DNA from: Neobacillus sp. Marseille-Q6967
GTDB lineage: Bacteria; Bacillota; Bacilli; Bacillales; Cytobacillaceae
Direction: 5' to 3'
NCBI RefSeq assembly: GCF_946151075.1
Contig: NZ_OX267715.1
Coordinates: 2,705,881 to 2,769,880 of the forward strand
DNA: 64,000 bases
Shown: positions 63,474 through 64,000 of the stretch, one piece after another
How positions within the stretch are numbered: the stretch's first letter is position 1
Layout: each line of letters starts with the position of its first letter
The notes under the pieces: generated by a model
What the model saw: the letters and a program-made list of their open reading frames with translations, nothing else
The model's database searches: none
Told to the model about the DNA's origin: nothing
Made by a program: the position numbers and the translations under genes

Positions 63474-63683
63474 ATGATATTTAAGGTATATTATCAAGAA
63501 AGATTAAATGAAGTTCCGGTAAGAGAGAATACAAAAACTCTCTATGTTGAAGGGGAATCCATTGTAGACGTTCTTACAAAAATCGCTGATCGCGGGTATA
63601 ACGTTGAATTTGTACAGGAAGTAAAAGGTGCATATTTAGAATATGAACAACAAAATGAAGACTTTAAAGTATTGGAGATATGA
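63474..63683 (+). CDS. rpoY: RNA polymerase epsilon subunit
   Basis: 69 residues (IFKVYYQERLNEVPVRENTKTLY, then GYNVEFVQEVKGAYLEYEQ). Small RNA polymerase-associated subunit of Firmicutes (YkzG). ATG behind TAAGGAGCG. Directly upstream of rnjA on the same transcript, as usual. Confidence 0.95.
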   Translation: MIFKVYYQERLNEVPVRENTKTLYVEGESIVDVLTKIADRGYNVEFVQEVKGAYLEYEQQNEDFKVLEI

Positions 63684-63689
63684 TAATTT

Positions 63690-64000
63690 ATGAAATTTGT
63701 TAAAAACGATCAAACTGCTGTTTTTGCCCTGGGAGGATTAGGCGAAATAGGCAAAAACACTTATGCAGTTCAGTTTCAGGATGAAATCATCCTAATCGAT
63801 GCTGGAATTAAGTTTCCAGAGGACGAACTTTTGGGCATCGATTATGTTATACCTGATTACACTTACTTGGTTAAAAATGAAGATAAGATAAAAGGACTTT
63901 TTATTACTCACGGGCACGAAGATCATATTGGAGGTATTCCTTATTTATTAAGAGAAGTGAATATTCCTATCTATGGCGGTAAGCTCGCTTTAGGATTAAT
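63690..64000 (+). CDS. rnjA: Ribonuclease J1, N-terminal part
   Basis: First about 103 residues, cut by the window edge. Starts MKFVKNDQTAVFALGGLGEIGKN and continues with IDAGIKFPEDELLGIDYVIPD and the metallo-beta-lactamase motif HGHEDH (about 74-79). RNase J1 is the 5'-to-3' exonuclease and endonuclease of mRNA turnover. Seven bases after rpoY with a GGAGA site. SR1P, encoded in this window, is known to act through a GapA-RNase J1 complex. Confidence 0.95.
   Translation, partial: MKFVKNDQTAVFALGGLGEIGKNTYAVQFQDEIILIDAGIKFPEDELLGIDYVIPDYTYLVKNEDKIKGLFITHGHEDHIGGIPYLLREVNIPIYGGKLALGL

Noticed and set aside
1..64000. tRNA, rRNA, CRISPR arrays, prophage or transposases
   Set aside because: None seen on reading either strand; gene order is continuous with known core blocks.

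Overview
The window looks like chromosomal core sequence from an aerobic, endospore-forming, low-GC member of the Bacillaceae (Bacillus, Neobacillus or Mesobacillus type). Nearly every gene can be matched by sequence and neighbourhood to the Bacillus subtilis blocks ykr-pdh-ykt-yla-cta-ylb-mra. Sporulation genes (spoVD, ylbJ, gerR, ylbD, ylaJ, a csfG-type RNA), bacillithiol synthesis (bshC), a caa3 oxidase and the SR1/SR1P locus all fit that placement. No rRNA, tRNA, CRISPR array, prophage or transposase gene was seen.

Layout from left to right. 1-8 kb (minus strand): division and wall cluster mraZ-rsmH-ftsL-pbpB-spoVD, with the first codons of murE at the edge and bshC upstream. 8-12.6 kb: a DUF3397 membrane protein, panE, and a three-gene biotin-dependent acyl-CoA carboxylase that appears to be inserted between panE and ylbP. 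12.9-28.3 kb: the ylb block (ylbP, gerR, an enoyl-CoA hydratase, rpmF, ylbN, tmcAL, ylbL, ylbK, ylbJ, coaD, rsmD, csfG RNA, ylbG, ylbF, ylbE, ylbD, ylbC, ylbB, YugN-like). 28.3-37.8 kb: an acetyltransferase and the complete cytochrome caa3 set (ctaM, G, F, E, D, C, B, and divergent ctaA). 37.8-49.7 kb: pycA, ftsW and the yla genes up to typA. 49.7-55.9 kb: suhB, ykt genes, a nitronate monooxygenase-like enzyme, speA and SR1. 56.3-61.3 kb: the pyruvate dehydrogenase operon. 61.6-64 kb: ykyA, def, a possible 23-residue peptide, rpoY and the start of RNase J1.

Functionally the window links wall synthesis and division (mra cluster, ftsW) with central carbon flow (pyruvate carboxylase and pyruvate dehydrogenase on either side), heme A and caa3 oxidase biogenesis, and sporulation. 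SR1P and a cre-like site tie the SR1 locus to carbon regulation.

The less ordinary material is between genes: a csfG-like sporulation RNA with a forespore-type promoter, an SR1 locus with promoter, cre and terminator, a family of one full-length and three internally deleted GC-rich repeats, a ylbC that seems to start at CTG, a 23-codon basic peptide gene, and perfect inverted repeats in the pdhA leader and the ctaB-ctaA interval. I did not find a clearly new multi-gene system. Several start codons were moved from the longest reading frame to the start with a proper ribosome binding site; each case is explained. All calls come from reading the sequence without database searches.
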